Shown: piece by piece, positions 8,120 through 16,936 of the stretch
Layout of the letters: each line of letters starts with the position of its first letter
How positions within the stretch are numbered: position 1 is the stretch's first letter
Assembly: GCF_020034665.1 (NCBI RefSeq)
Contig: NZ_JAIQDI010000001.1
Span: forward strand, 2,914,001 to 2,978,000
Source of the DNA: Niabella beijingensis
Lineage (GTDB): Bacteria > Bacteroidota > Bacteroidia > Chitinophagales > Chitinophagaceae
DNA: 64,000 nucleotides
Direction of reading: 5' to 3'
Position numbers and translations under genes: made by a program
Notes under the pieces: generated by a model
Database searches by the model: none
Told to the model about the DNA's origin: nothing
Seen by the model: only the letters and a program-made list of their open reading frames with translations

Positions 8120-8256
8120 CATACAGGTTCAGCAGATAAAATACTTGGCGGTACCTGTTTTAAACGCTAAATTGCAGGGGAGGGTATTTTTTGAGATGCT
8201 TAACATTTCATTGTTTACTTTTATTTTTTGTTTTATTTACCAGATTTGTACCACTC

Positions 8257-8958
8257 ATGGCAAAAACAGCACAACCCCAGGGCGCATTTTCATTTCTGGA
8301 TGAAGTAGAAAAGTTAGACCCCTTACCCAAACCCAAAAGGAATACATTGCGGCCTCCGGCAACGATTGAGCTGGAAACCGAAGCGGAAGAAGCGACTCCG
8401 GCAGATGCTGTTGCGGAAGATGTGGAGGAGCCGGTGTCAACAGAAGAGCCGGTTGTTGCCAACGGGAGCGAAACTGTATTGCAGCAGGAGCCTGAAAACA
8501 ACGAAGTACCGGAGACGGATGAGGAGGAAGAAAAAACCGCCGGTCCGGTAGCAGAGCGCCGTCCGCCGGGAACCCGGGGCAGAAGGTCCGTGCGGGAAAA
8601 CAGCATTGCCGCAGATGCCGTGGAAATGCCCGATGAGGAAGTATTGTTTAAAAAACATTATTATAGTATGGGGGAGGTGACGGCCATGTTCAAAGAGAGC
8701 CACTCACTGATCCGCTACTGGGAGTCGGAATTTGATATCCTCAAGCCAAAAAAGAATGGCAAAGGCGACCGCTTTTTCCGTCCGCAGGATGTAAAGAACC
8801 TTTTCCTGATCTATGACCTGCTGCGCCGCAGGAAATTTACCATCGAAGGAGCCAAGGAATACCTGAAAAACAATAAAAAAGCCGATGAGAAGTTTGCCGC
8901 GGTCCAGTCGCTGCAACGGCTTAAGGGATTTCTGCTGGAGCTGAAAGCAGGGATATAA
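8257..8958 (+). CDS. MerR-family transcriptional regulator with acidic N-terminal extension
   Basis: This 233-residue protein has its MerR-type winged-helix DNA-binding domain at the C-terminal end (residues about 125-205: YYSMGEVTAMFKESHSLIRY, then RFFRPQDVKNLFLIYDLLRR). The N-terminal 120 residues are acidic, low in complexity and rich in Glu, Pro, Ala and Val, probably unstructured. Most MerR proteins carry the DNA-binding domain first; in Bacteroidota a short MerR protein of this kind with an N-terminal tail is common, and its regulon is poorly known. The frame is open from 8191, but that extra hydrophobic start looks like chance; ATG 8257 (MAKTAQPQG) is preferred. No effector-binding domain follows the DNA-binding part. 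A terminator follows at 8971. Confidence 0.85.
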   Translation: MAKTAQPQGAFSFLDEVEKLDPLPKPKRNTLRPPATIELETEAEEATPADAVAEDVEEPVSTEEPVVANGSETVLQQEPENNEVPETDEEEEKTAGPVAERRPPGTRGRRSVRENSIAADAVEMPDEEVLFKKHYYSMGEVTAMFKESHSLIRYWESEFDILKPKKNGKGDRFFRPQDVKNLFLIYDLLRRRKFTIEGAKEYLKNNKKADEKFAAVQSLQRLKGFLLELKAGI

Positions 8959-8970
8959 AAACAGTAACAG

Positions 8971-8994
8971 GGTTCGTTTTACGAACCTTTTTTT
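8971..8994 (+). terminator. terminator after the MerR gene
   Basis: GGTTCG-TTTTA-CGAACC forms a perfect six-base stem followed by seven T, 13 bp after the stop codon of the MerR-type gene. Confidence 0.8.
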
Positions 8995-8995
8995 A

Positions 8996-9025
8996 TTGAG
9001 CGCAACCGGAACCGTGTTATTTTTG
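8996..9025 (+). promoter_or_regulatory. promoter of the thioredoxin-like gene
   Basis: TTG at 8996-8998 and a perfect -7 box TATTTTTG at 9018-9025 are 19 bases apart, an exact fit to the Bacteroidota primary sigma factor pattern. It lies directly after the terminator of the preceding gene and about 60 bp before the ATG at 9086. Confidence 0.65.
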
Positions 9026-9085
9026 TTTATAGTGCTGCATCGCTGAAGGGATGAAGCGCGTCCCTGTAATGTGAAATTGAAACAC

Positions 9086-9607
9086 ATGAAAAAAATTATG
9101 TTATCGGGCTTTATCGCCTTTTCTTCCCTGACCGGGTTTGCACAACAGTATGAGGTAGCTACAGATGACCATAACGGCAAACAACATAAAATGCTGCTGG
9201 GACATATTACGGACAGCCTGTTGAGAGCGGATACCGCCTTTAGCTGGTTCGCGGAAGGAGAAAAAGTGTATAATCCATCTCCGGAAGCAGTGAAAACCGT
9301 AAAAAAGAACAGGGATAAGATCTGGTTCAAGGTATTTATGGGTACCTGGTGCCCCGACTCACATTACGTCATTCCGCGTTTTTACAAACTGCTGGAAGCG
9401 GCCGGTGTGGATAAAAACAAGGCATCCCTGCTGGCGGTGGACCGTAGTAAGGTGGATAAAGCAAAAATTACCGAAGGGCTGAAGGTGACCAATGTACCGA
9501 CCATTATCGTTTACCAGTTTGATACCGAACTGGGCCGTGTGGTGGAATACGGAACAACCGGCAGGTTTGATACGGAGCTGGCCGATATTATAAAAAAGGC
9601 AAAATAA
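9086..9607 (+). CDS. secreted thioredoxin-fold protein with a single active-site cysteine
   Basis: This 173-residue protein has a signal peptide ending near FAQQ (residues 1-20), then a thioredoxin-like domain. The active-site region reads GTWCPDSHYV: Trp-Cys is kept but the second Cys of CxxC is Ser. The cis-proline loop is present (TNVPTIIVY). With one Cys it cannot do the usual disulfide exchange alone, so it may act as a monothiol protein or in reactions with a partner thiol; that is inference. The GTG at 9071 is also in frame, but the ATG at 9086 begins a proper signal peptide (MKKIMLSGFIAFSS). It meets the MscS gene tail to tail with two bases between. Confidence 0.85.
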   Translation: MKKIMLSGFIAFSSLTGFAQQYEVATDDHNGKQHKMLLGHITDSLLRADTAFSWFAEGEKVYNPSPEAVKTVKKNRDKIWFKVFMGTWCPDSHYVIPRFYKLLEAAGVDKNKASLLAVDRSKVDKAKITEGLKVTNVPTIIVYQFDTELGRVVEYGTTGRFDTELADIIKKAK

Positions 9608-9609
9608 CT

Positions 9610-10716
9610 CTAAACTGCCGGACCCGCCGGTTCATCCCGGATGATCTTGATATCACTCACACTTTGTGCGGTGGTAATGTTCAGTTCTTCCAGCAATCCC
9701 AGGATCTTAAGGGTATTCTGTTCCCGGATCCTGTTGTATTCGCTGATGTTTGCGCCGGTAAAATATTCACAGTTGATAAGTATTGCATTAGCGGTAATAC
9801 CGGTTACAAAGGCGGAAGAAGCAATAACACCGCCTCCGGTAAGGATTTCACGGATACCGCCCAGCAATTTTTCAACCGCTGCCGGAGTGGTGGAGGAAGA
9901 AAGTTCCAGCTTTAATTCTGCCCGCCGCTGAACCCGGCTCGACTGGTTATCGAGGATGCTGTCTACCATCTGTTTGTTGGGCACCGTAATATAGGATTTG
10001 GCATCAGAGCGGATGCGCGTACTTCTTAAACCGATCTTTTCCACCACACCCGAAACGGAGTTCAGTTTTACCGCATCGCCGGTGGCAAAGGGCTTATCGA
10101 AAAAGATAATAAAGGAAGCAATAAGATTTTCCAGACTTTCCTTTAAGGCCAGTGCAACCGCGGCACCAACAATACTCAGGCCGGTCAGCAGGCCTTTTAT
10201 ATCGTAATTAAACGTATACTTCAGTATAAACAATAAGCCGATCAGTCCAACCAGGACCTTAATAAGATCTTTAAAAAAGAAAACCAGCTGATGGCTTCCC
10301 GCCCCCGTTTGCCCTTTCATGTAAACACCCTGCACCATAAGCATGATGAAATCGATCATTTTTATAACAAACTGAAAAAATGTAAAAATGATTAGGAAGG
10401 TACCGGTCATACGCAGCAATTCCCGGAAGGTGACCTTATAAAGACTGAATTCCAGTTCAGCCGGAAGTGTGAGCTTGTCGAGCGCCGTTACGGTAATGAG
10501 TACGGCAAAGAACAGACCCAGGGGTTTGACTGCCAGTGAACGGAACGCAATAAAATCAATATTCTTCCACCGGAGTTTCAGGATCTTGAAAATAGCCAGC
10601 GCCAGGTAATGCGCAATGTATTTCTTAAACAGAATAACAATAAGGATGGTAACACCTACAGCAATATAGGCCCTGACTGAATTATCAAAGTAAACCTGGT
10701 TCAGAAATTCATTCAT
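9610..10716 (-). CDS. MscS-family mechanosensitive ion channel
   Basis: This 368-residue inner-membrane protein has about five N-terminal membrane helices followed by the MscS pore helix and beta domain (GLSIVGAAVALALKESLENL, then FFDKPFATGDAVKL, VEKIGLRSTRIRS and YITVPNK). Family members open under membrane tension to release solutes on osmotic downshift. The pore segment with Gly/Ala packing is easy to see. It is longer than E. coli MscS (286 residues) at the N-terminus. The frame continues upstream to 10764, but ATG 10716 (MNEFLNQVYFD) is the likely start because the extra 16 residues are not membrane-like. It has no close operon partner on its strand; the next gene upstream is 84 bp away. 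Confidence 0.93.
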   Translation of the reverse strand: MNEFLNQVYFDNSVRAYIAVGVTILIVILFKKYIAHYLALAIFKILKLRWKNIDFIAFRSLAVKPLGLFFAVLITVTALDKLTLPAELEFSLYKVTFRELLRMTGTFLIIFTFFQFVIKMIDFIMLMVQGVYMKGQTGAGSHQLVFFFKDLIKVLVGLIGLLFILKYTFNYDIKGLLTGLSIVGAAVALALKESLENLIASFIIFFDKPFATGDAVKLNSVSGVVEKIGLRSTRIRSDAKSYITVPNKQMVDSILDNQSSRVQRRAELKLELSSSTTPAAVEKLLGGIREILTGGGVIASSAFVTGITANAILINCEYFTGANISEYNRIREQNTLKILGLLEELNITTAQSVSDIKIIRDEPAGPAV

Positions 10717-10800
10717 ACGATCAAAATTACTGATAAAAACCCTGAAACAACAAGGTGTGGCCAATGGAACAGGAGCGGATGCTGCTTTTTAGGATATCGT

Positions 10801-11610
10801 TCAGAGGCGGAAAGAGTACAGGGAGAGCTCGTCGTTATTCAATACATAAAGGGTTTGTTCGCCCAGGATGTATTGCCGGGCATTTTTGAGGGCATCGGGG
10901 ATGGGCCATTCTTCAAACTTCAGTGTATTCAGGGTGTAGCGGTAGAAACGGTTATTGTCGTTCCCGAAGATATATTTGTCGGTAATGCGAAGGTCCTGCC
11001 AGTTGGTGATGGCAAGCTTTCCCTTATAGGTACCGTAGTAGTCAAAAATATAAATGCCGCGGGCCGAGTCATAGATATAAATGAGTTTATTTCGGTCGAT
11101 GATCTGCTGTGGCGCCGGAGCGTCATTAAATAACTGCCGGAAGTCCGGCGTTTTAAACAGCACACTGCCCTTGTCATCGATCTTTTTTAACACGTTCTCC
11201 ATATTGTCGTACAGCCATATCTTTCCGTCGTAAGAGAGTCCTACGGCTTCCGCGTTAAAGATATGCTGCGCGCGCAGATCGATGGTGTTGACCGCATTCA
11301 GTAGCCGGTCCAGCATCACCAGTGTGGCAAAATTTCGATAGTACAACAGTACCCGCAACGGGTTGGAAACATCCAGCAGAGAAGCTTCACCCAGTTTTTT
11401 TACGTTGTTGTATACGGCAACCGAGTCGCCCTTTTCGTTCAGCTTTTTCAGCTGGTTGGAAGCCGTCAGCAGGTAAATATTCTCCAGGTTATCAGCCGCA
11501 ACAGCAACATAATTGCCGGGAATGGTCTTTATCTTTTCTGTGGTCAATTGCCCGTTTACCGCATTCAGGGAAATGCAGCAAACCATCAGTATGAATAGCC
11601 GGCGTATCAT
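10801..11610 (-). CDS. exported protein, probable beta-propeller, unknown function
   Basis: This 269-residue protein has a signal peptide (residues 1-20, ending NAVNGQ). The mature part is a run of similar beta-rich stretches (NYVAVAADNLENIYLL, AVGLSYDGKIWLYD, DKYIFGNDNNRFYRY, ARQYILGEQTLYVLNNDE), which suggests a six- or seven-bladed propeller. No catalytic or ligand motif is evident. Its ATG overlaps the stop codon of lpxH by four bases, so it is translated with lpxH. This is a hint, not proof, of a cell-envelope role. Bacteroidota often carry such a gene beside lpxH or related envelope genes, but I cannot name it. Confidence 0.78.
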   Translation of the reverse strand: MIRRLFILMVCCISLNAVNGQLTTEKIKTIPGNYVAVAADNLENIYLLTASNQLKKLNEKGDSVAVYNNVKKLGEASLLDVSNPLRVLLYYRNFATLVMLDRLLNAVNTIDLRAQHIFNAEAVGLSYDGKIWLYDNMENVLKKIDDKGSVLFKTPDFRQLFNDAPAPQQIIDRNKLIYIYDSARGIYIFDYYGTYKGKLAITNWQDLRITDKYIFGNDNNRFYRYTLNTLKFEEWPIPDALKNARQYILGEQTLYVLNNDELSLYSFRL

Positions 11611-12386
11611 CCTCGGATTATTTTTTCTTCTTTACCAGGTATATAGGAGCGCAGCTGAACATCCCGGCCGTCAAACACCGCATAGGTAAAAAATGTGATC
11701 CAGTCGCCCAGGTTAATATAACGGCTGCTGCTGGTAAGACGAAAGTCGATGGGCAAATGGCGGTGTCCGAAAATAAAAAAATCGTACTGTTTTTTCTGCA
11801 GCTGTTCCTTACAGTAAGTAATCAGCCATTCACGGTCCGCACCCAGGAATACTTCTTCTGAAGTGCCGGTCTTGGCCCGGCTTTTACGGCTCATATAATT
11901 GGCTACGCCAATACCGATCACGGGAGGAAGTACGCCGAATAGCCACTGGCAGACGGGGTTCCGGAATACCTTTTTGAGGCGTTTATAACCATGATCGCCC
12001 GGCCCCAGACCATCGCCATGGCCTATAAGGAATTGTTTGCCATTCCAGGCGAATTCTTTCGGCTCAAAATAAACGGGCATGTTCAGCTCCTGCTGAAAAT
12101 AGTCCTTCATCCACATATCGTGGTTGCCCACAAAAAAATGCAGCCGGATGCCACTGTCTGCCAGCTCGGCCAGCTTTCCCAAAATGCGCACATAACCCCG
12201 GGGCACTACATGCCGGTACTCGTACCAGAAATCGAACATATCGCCCACGATGAAAATGGTATCCGCGCTGCCCTTTATTTCGTCCAGGAACCGGACCAGC
12301 ATTTTTTCCCGCTCCAGGCTGCTTTCATAGGACGGAACGCCCAGGTGGAAATCCGAAAGAAAATAAATATTTTTACCTGCCTGCAA
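11607..12386 (-). CDS. lpxH: UDP-2,3-diacylglucosamine diphosphatase
   Basis: LpxH removes UMP from UDP-2,3-diacylglucosamine to give lipid X in lipid A synthesis, at the inner membrane's cytoplasmic face. This 259-residue protein has the calcineurin-like metal-binding motifs in order: SDFHLG near the start, GDMFDFW, GNHDMW, GHGDGLGPGD and FGHRHLP. The metal-binding Asp, His and Asn residues are all there. The start is probably TTG at 12386 (reads MQAGKNIYFLSDFHLG); no ATG precedes the first motif. A perfect -7 box lies 20 bp upstream. The downstream propeller gene overlaps it by four bases. Confidence 0.93.
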   Translation of the reverse strand: MQAGKNIYFLSDFHLGVPSYESSLEREKMLVRFLDEIKGSADTIFIVGDMFDFWYEYRHVVPRGYVRILGKLAELADSGIRLHFFVGNHDMWMKDYFQQELNMPVYFEPKEFAWNGKQFLIGHGDGLGPGDHGYKRLKKVFRNPVCQWLFGVLPPVIGIGVANYMSRKSRAKTGTSEEVFLGADREWLITYCKEQLQKKQYDFFIFGHRHLPIDFRLTSSSRYINLGDWITFFTYAVFDGRDVQLRSYIPGKEEKIIRG

Positions 12387-12405
12387 GTTGATGTACCAAT
12401 TTGAG

Positions 12406-12413
12406 CAAAGGTA
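12406..12413 (-). promoter_or_regulatory. -7 promoter box of lpxH
   Basis: Read on the minus strand this is TACCTTTG, a perfect TAnnTTTG. It would place the transcript start roughly 13 bases before the TTG start codon, a short leader. No clear TTTG -33 element is seen at the right distance. Confidence 0.5.
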
Positions 12414-12597
12414 GCCCTTAAATACGAAAATAACGGTTGTGTTCGGGGCGTTCCTTTAAAGCGATCCTGTACTCCGCAGGTTAAAATAGCTTACTGATCG
12501 GCAAGGCAGGTGGCATTGCGGAGCATCATCTGCGGCTATTTTTACATACATGAAATGACGGCTGTTACTAACATTAAATCCAGTGAGGATCGTTACC

Positions 12598-14109
12598 ATG
12601 CTATTAAAAAAGATCGCGCTGTGTTGTCTTCTGCTTGTTGCCGGAAGGCAGGCATGCACACAGCAACGGGCGGGTACCAGGCCCAATATCATTTATATCC
12701 TGACAGATGATCTGGGGATCGGGGATGTAAAATATTACAATGCAAAGGGAAGGATCAACACCCCCCATATTGACAGGATCGGCCAGGAGGGAATGGTCTT
12801 CAACGATGTGCATTCATCCTCGGCAGTCTGTACTCCTTCCCGGTACAGTATTGTTACAGGGCGGTATGCCTGGCGCAGCCGCCTGGCAAAGGGCGTACTG
12901 CATGGTTTTGATAAACCGCTGATCGACTCCTCACGGCTAACGGTTGCCCGCCTGCTACAACAAAATGGTTATACGACCGCCTGTATCGGTAAATGGCATC
13001 TGGGACTGGGCTGGGATATTATAAAGGACGGAAAGACGCCGCAGGTGAACTACAGCAAACCAATTACCGGTGGTCCGAATGCGCTGGGGTTTGACTATTT
13101 CTACGGCATCGCCGCTTCACTGGATATGCCGCCCTATGTTTTTATTGAGAATGATCATACCATCAGTATTCCGGACACGATAAAAAAATGGGGAAGGGAA
13201 GGGCCTGCTGCTGCTGACTTTGAGGCGGTGAACTGTTTGCCGGAGCTTACAAAAAAAGCAGTAACCTATATCCGGGAGAAGGCACAGGGACAAAAGCCGT
13301 TCTTTCTTTACTTCACTATGCCCTCCCCGCATACACCGGTTGTTCCGTCGGATCAGTTCAAAGGAAAAAGCGGGGTGACGGAATATGGGGATTATGTGAT
13401 GGAAACGGACTGGGCAGTGGGCGAATTGTTAAAAGCAGTGGATGATGGAAAGATCTCAGACAATACGATGATCGTTTTCACCAGTGATAACGGGTTTGCT
13501 CCTTATGTATTAAAAACATGGAATGTGGAAGCAGAAGGACATTATCCCAGTATGAATTACAGGGGCTATAAAGCGGATATATGGGAAGGGGGACACCGGA
13601 TCCCGTTTCTGGTGAAATGGCCGGGAAGCGTCAAAGCAGGAAGTAGTTGTAACAATACGGTTTGTCTGAGCGATTTTATGGCAACGGTGGCCGGCATCCT
13701 TGGTAAACCCTTGCCGGATAATGCCGCTGAAGACAGCTATAATATCCTGCCGTATTTAACCGGCCGTTCTGCCGGGGAAATCAGGGAAGCCACCGTTCAT
13801 CATTCGATTGACGGCAATTTCGCCATCCGCCAGGGAAAATGGAAGCTGGAGCTTTGTCCGGGCTCCGGTGGCTGGACCGCACCGCGGAATGCGGAAGCGT
13901 TTAAACAGGGATTACCTGTTACACAGCTTTATGACCTGTCGCAGGATATCCGCGAGCAACACAATGTACAGGCAGCTTATCCGGAAGTGGAGAAAAAATT
14001 AATGAAACTGTTACAGCGATATATCGATAATGGAAGAAGCACACCCGGCACACCCCAGAAAAATGACACGCCGGTGGATCTCTGGAAAAAGGTTTATACG
14101 GCCAGGTAA
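12598..14109 (+). CDS. secreted type I sulfatase
   Basis: This 503-residue protein has a signal peptide (MLLKKIALCCLLLVAG) and a sulfatase domain. The N-terminal metal-binding motif (RPNIIYILTDDLGIGD) and the modification motif (SAVCTPSRYSIVTGR, with Cys78 to be turned into formylglycine) are present, as are GKWHLG and the SDNGFAPY region. Family members hydrolyse sulfate esters, often from sulfated sugars or glycans; the exact substrate cannot be read. GTG 12583 is in frame upstream, but ATG 12598 gives the better signal peptide. A near-match promoter is present (TTG 12516-12518, TATTTTTA 12537-12544). The maturing enzyme (FGE) is not in the window and no SusC/D pair is adjacent. Confidence 0.93.
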   Translation: MLLKKIALCCLLLVAGRQACTQQRAGTRPNIIYILTDDLGIGDVKYYNAKGRINTPHIDRIGQEGMVFNDVHSSSAVCTPSRYSIVTGRYAWRSRLAKGVLHGFDKPLIDSSRLTVARLLQQNGYTTACIGKWHLGLGWDIIKDGKTPQVNYSKPITGGPNALGFDYFYGIAASLDMPPYVFIENDHTISIPDTIKKWGREGPAAADFEAVNCLPELTKKAVTYIREKAQGQKPFFLYFTMPSPHTPVVPSDQFKGKSGVTEYGDYVMETDWAVGELLKAVDDGKISDNTMIVFTSDNGFAPYVLKTWNVEAEGHYPSMNYRGYKADIWEGGHRIPFLVKWPGSVKAGSSCNNTVCLSDFMATVAGILGKPLPDNAAEDSYNILPYLTGRSAGEIREATVHHSIDGNFAIRQGKWKLELCPGSGGWTAPRNAEAFKQGLPVTQLYDLSQDIREQHNVQAAYPEVEKKLMKLLQRYIDNGRSTPGTPQKNDTPVDLWKKVYTAR

Positions 14110-14139
14110 ATAAAATAACAGGAATCGCTAACCTGCTCG

Positions 14140-14556
14140 TTATCGCCGGGAATTGAGGTAATCCAGCACATTGCCCGATTCAACAACAGGTTTATCTTTT
14201 ATCTCGTGGCTGAACCAGTATACCCAGGCCTCCACCTGCTCGTCATTGCGTCGGATGCTGCACAACTCCCGTTTATAATCGGCCGTTTCTCCCGCTTCAG
14301 GGTTGAGGCCTTCATACCCGTCCAGCTGGGCAAGGGCATAAGACAACTCGTGTTTGCTGCGGATCCGGTACAGTTCCCCGGTGATCGTCCTGCCCGAATT
14401 GTCCGGGATGGCTGCGGGGTAATCGCCCAGATCGTAAAGGGTGCCGGATGCGGTGGCCGGTCCGACCAATTCAAAATAGCGTGCCATGTATTCGTATGCG
14501 GGACTTTTGAACCCGCTTAACAGGGAGCCGTAAACAAAAAGATAATTGCTTTGCAT
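14140..14556 (-). CDS. gamma-glutamylcyclotransferase-like (AIG2/GGCT) protein
   Basis: This 138-residue protein starts with the family's YLFVYGSLLSGF loop, which binds the gamma-glutamyl group, and has TASGTLYDLGDYPAA and LDGYEGLNPE, with the Glu of GYE as the probable catalytic acid. Family members release 5-oxoproline from gamma-glutamyl peptides or amines; in bacteria the substrate is seldom known. It is cytoplasmic, with no signal sequence. It follows the LutC-type gene by nine bases on the same strand, so the two are likely one operon. Its end faces the sulfatase gene. Confidence 0.88.
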   Translation of the reverse strand: MQSNYLFVYGSLLSGFKSPAYEYMARYFELVGPATASGTLYDLGDYPAAIPDNSGRTITGELYRIRSKHELSYALAQLDGYEGLNPEAGETADYKRELCSIRRNDEQVEAWVYWFSHEIKDKPVVESGNVLDYLNSRR

Positions 14557-14565
14557 ATCGAGGTG

Positions 14566-15207
14566 TTATTCGCTGGTATCGTCTATTAAAAAAACAAAAA
14601 CTTCCTTCGGTCCGTGTACTCCTACCACAAGCGTCTTCTCTATATCCGCGGTACGGCTGGGTCCGGTGGCAAAGGTGATAAGCGACGGAAGCGTGTCGCC
14701 ATAACGCTCTTTGATGCCTTCCAGGGCGTCCTTTACATCAAAAACTAGCTGACTGGTATAGGCGATGCAAACATGGACAGGGGCATACACGCTTGTTTTA
14801 CGTCCGCTTAGTTGTGCAGCGCTCATTACAATACTGCCTGTACGGGCCACAAGGTATTCGCAGCCGGTTATGGCCACATCACAGTTAGCAAGATCGGCGG
14901 GGTTGCTGCTGATTTCGAGCTGCTGCCCGATCAGCACGGCCAGTTCCGGTTCCTGGCAATAGATCTTTTGCCATCCTGTATGGGAAAGCAGGGTACTGAA
15001 CTGGCTTACCAGTTCTTTATTGCTCAGGCAAAAGGCAAACCGCCCCTGAAGCGCGGTAAAGCGCTCGGCAAATTCCACTTCCAGCTCCTGGTGCAGGGGA
15101 ACATATACCATTGATTGTCCTTCACTTTTGGGAAAAGGGATCGGTGTGGGCTGGCTCAGCGCCTCCCGGATCTTTTTTAGTACGGTATCTTTGGCCGATC
15201 GGATCAC
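14566..15207 (-). CDS. LutC/YkgG-type LUD-domain protein
   Basis: This 213-residue protein carries the LUD domain over most of its length: GCEYLVARTGSIVMSA and FATGPSRTADIEKTLVVGVH are the hallmark segments. LUD proteins include the small subunit of iron-sulfur lactate dehydrogenase (LutABC), but single-copy LUD genes in Bacteroidota are usually found outside lutAB, beside rsfS and ftsH, with unknown role. No lutA or lutB is nearby here. It is 2.5 kb from ftsH and on the same strand; the gap holds two plus-strand genes and the repeat array, which may have split a conserved cluster. Confidence 0.88.
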   Translation of the reverse strand: MIRSAKDTVLKKIREALSQPTPIPFPKSEGQSMVYVPLHQELEVEFAERFTALQGRFAFCLSNKELVSQFSTLLSHTGWQKIYCQEPELAVLIGQQLEISSNPADLANCDVAITGCEYLVARTGSIVMSAAQLSGRKTSVYAPVHVCIAYTSQLVFDVKDALEGIKERYGDTLPSLITFATGPSRTADIEKTLVVGVHGPKEVFVFLIDDTSE

Positions 15208-15327
15208 TGTGCGAATTTAATAATTTAGCCAACGTAGCGGATGGATTCCTGTTACAATATTTTAAAAAGCTGATCCAGCACGATTTCTGGGTAAGATGTG
15301 ATACCTTGTAATAACAAATGAAACAGC

Positions 15328-15921
15328 ATGAAGCACTATTTTTCTGTTTTCTGGATAATTGTATTTTTGGGAGCCTGCGGTTCCAATGAGACGGGAACAG
15401 CAAAAGCACCTCCCGTAAAGGATACTGCCGCAGTTGCCGCCGGTCCGGCCCCGGTTGTGGAAGACACCACGGTACTGGTGGCGGTCATCCGGGCTGAATT
15501 TGAGCGCATCAATAAAATGCCGCTTACATCAAAGCAGTTCAACTGGCAAAGTTCCGAAAAATGTCAGCCTCCCTACCAGGAAGGTACAGCTACTTATTAT
15601 TACGATAAGGGTACCCTTGTGAAAATTCACAACCAGGGTGCAGAAGATCATGGTGAGTGGAAAGAGGATTATTATTTCAGGAAGGGGCAGCTGATTTTTA
15701 TTTACCTTGACAATGCCTACGGGGGTGCGGCAAATCCTACAGCGTATAAATATCAAAATCGGTATTATTTTAACAATAATCATCTGATCAAAAAGCTGGA
15801 ATCCACCAACCCGGAATACCACCTGGAGCAGGACAGGATCGCCGATATGATCAGGATCGCCGGCCGGTTATATGGTGCAGCAGACAGTAACACCATCAGC
15901 AAAATCCTTACCTGCGAATAA
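15328..15921 (+). CDS. lipoprotein of unknown function
   Basis: This 197-residue protein has a lipoprotein signal with lipobox LGAC (Cys17), an Ala/Pro/Thr-rich linker to about residue 50, and then a compact domain with aromatic strands (GTATYYYDKGTLVKIH, EWKEDYYFRKGQLIFIYLDN, YQNRYYFNNN). A pattern of 'strand-DKG-strand' suggests a beta fold. I do not recognise a family. The next plus-strand gene, a SIMPL-domain lipoprotein, starts 93 bp later. No perfect promoter is seen. Confidence 0.75.
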   Translation: MKHYFSVFWIIVFLGACGSNETGTAKAPPVKDTAAVAAGPAPVVEDTTVLVAVIRAEFERINKMPLTSKQFNWQSSEKCQPPYQEGTATYYYDKGTLVKIHNQGAEDHGEWKEDYYFRKGQLIFIYLDNAYGGAANPTAYKYQNRYYFNNNHLIKKLESTNPEYHLEQDRIADMIRIAGRLYGAADSNTISKILTCE

Positions 15922-16014
15922 GGAGTTGCTGACTGATCTGCAGGGTTGTCTTTAAAAAATCGCCTGTTCTTATGGAAAAGTACATTCCCGGTATCTTATC
16001 TGCAAAACACTTGA

Positions 16015-16722
16015 ATGAGATACATAACGTTTACTGCTGCCGCAGCATTGCTTTTTGCTGCCTGCAACACTACTCCGCAACAGGATAAGATACGGGTGAC
16101 GGGCGAAGGAAAGGTACGCGTAATGCCGGACCAGGTTATCCTTACTATCAGTGTGCTGTTTACCCAACCCAGGATGGCCGATGCTGTTAAAATGACCCAG
16201 GAAACAGTGGACTCTGTATCCGCGATCCTGGAACAATTCGGGAAAAAGGAACAGGATATTAAAACCAGCAGCATATCCGCAAATAAAAGTTATGACTATA
16301 ACAGCGGAACGCCCCGCTTTACGGGTTACCAGGCAGAGCAGACCATTGATTTTGTATTGAATGATATCAACAGGTTTACTGCGCTTACCGGAAGATTGCT
16401 GGAGACAAGGATCAACAGTATCGCCCGGATACAATTCAGTCATTCCAGGGCAGACAGTATATTCCGGGAGGCGGATCTGCTGGCCTACGACGATGCACTG
16501 AAATCGGCCCGGAAATTATGTGCCAGGGCGGAAGTGAAGCTGGGAAAGCTGCTTTATGTATCCAATAATGAAGCGATTGCCGGCTATAATGATAATGGCT
16601 ATTCCAGCGAAGAACGAATCAATACCTATGCCAAGGCCTATGGTGGCAGGGGCTTTAAGATCTCCCCCGAGGTGATCGAGTTCCGGCGGAACATCACATC
16701 CGAATTTGCCATTAAAAACTGA
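16015..16722 (+). CDS. SIMPL-domain (DUF541) lipoprotein
   Basis: This 235-residue protein has a lipoprotein signal with lipobox FAAC (Cys16), then the SIMPL/DUF541 domain. Visible family features are IRVTGEGKVRVMPDQVILTI at its start, a central repeat of helix and strand, and FKISPEVIEFRRNITSEF at its end. SIMPL proteins are exported, some form ring assemblies, and their biochemical role is not settled. Start chosen at the ATG giving a clean lipoprotein signal. No terminator follows; the hairpin repeat array begins about 30 bp after its stop codon. Confidence 0.85.
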   Translation: MRYITFTAAAALLFAACNTTPQQDKIRVTGEGKVRVMPDQVILTISVLFTQPRMADAVKMTQETVDSVSAILEQFGKKEQDIKTSSISANKSYDYNSGTPRFTGYQAEQTIDFVLNDINRFTALTGRLLETRINSIARIQFSHSRADSIFREADLLAYDDALKSARKLCARAEVKLGKLLYVSNNEAIAGYNDNGYSSEERINTYAKAYGGRGFKISPEVIEFRRNITSEFAIKN

Positions 16723-16750
16723 CCCTGCTGTACAGCAATACCCTTTTCGT

Positions 16751-16936
16751 ATTGCTGCATTTTACAGGCCGAGCCTATGGCTCTCTACGTTTCATGGATG
16801 GGGGCTGGTCAACAAACTGAAGTTTGTTGTTGAAAGACCAAACGAGGCGCTGCCTCTTACGCCCTATTACGGTGTTAGCTTAAAATCCGTTTTTAGGAGT
16901 AGGCCCGCCTTGTCGCTATAAAAGCAAAGGCCGTAG
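16751..16936 (+). repeat. hairpin-rich repeat, unit A copy 1
   Basis: Unit A starts with ATTGCTGCATTTTACAGGCC and ends near the GCAAAGGCCGTAGGCC hairpin. It includes a perfect eight-base stem CAACAAAC-TGAA-GTTTGTTG at 16810-16829 and GAGGC-GCT-GCCTC at 16844-16856. Strand is arbitrary. Confidence 0.85.

Larger units (their letters stand above)
7656..8256. other. gene-free stretch with a candidate small RNA
   Basis: These 600 bp hold no convincing open reading frame on either strand. The left half should carry the promoter of the minus-strand operon, but I see no perfect TAnnTTTG match there. The right half holds a promoter-like pair (7880-7911) and a strong terminator (8088-8119) on the plus strand, described separately. 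Confidence 0.6.

Noticed and set aside
8191..8256. Signal-like N-terminal extension of the MerR-type protein
   Set aside because: A cytoplasmic DNA-binding protein should not have it; ATG 8257 gives a normal start.
14566..15207. Lactate-use operon lutABC
   Set aside because: Only the LutC-type gene is present; no lutA or lutB is near, so an L-lactate role is not supported.
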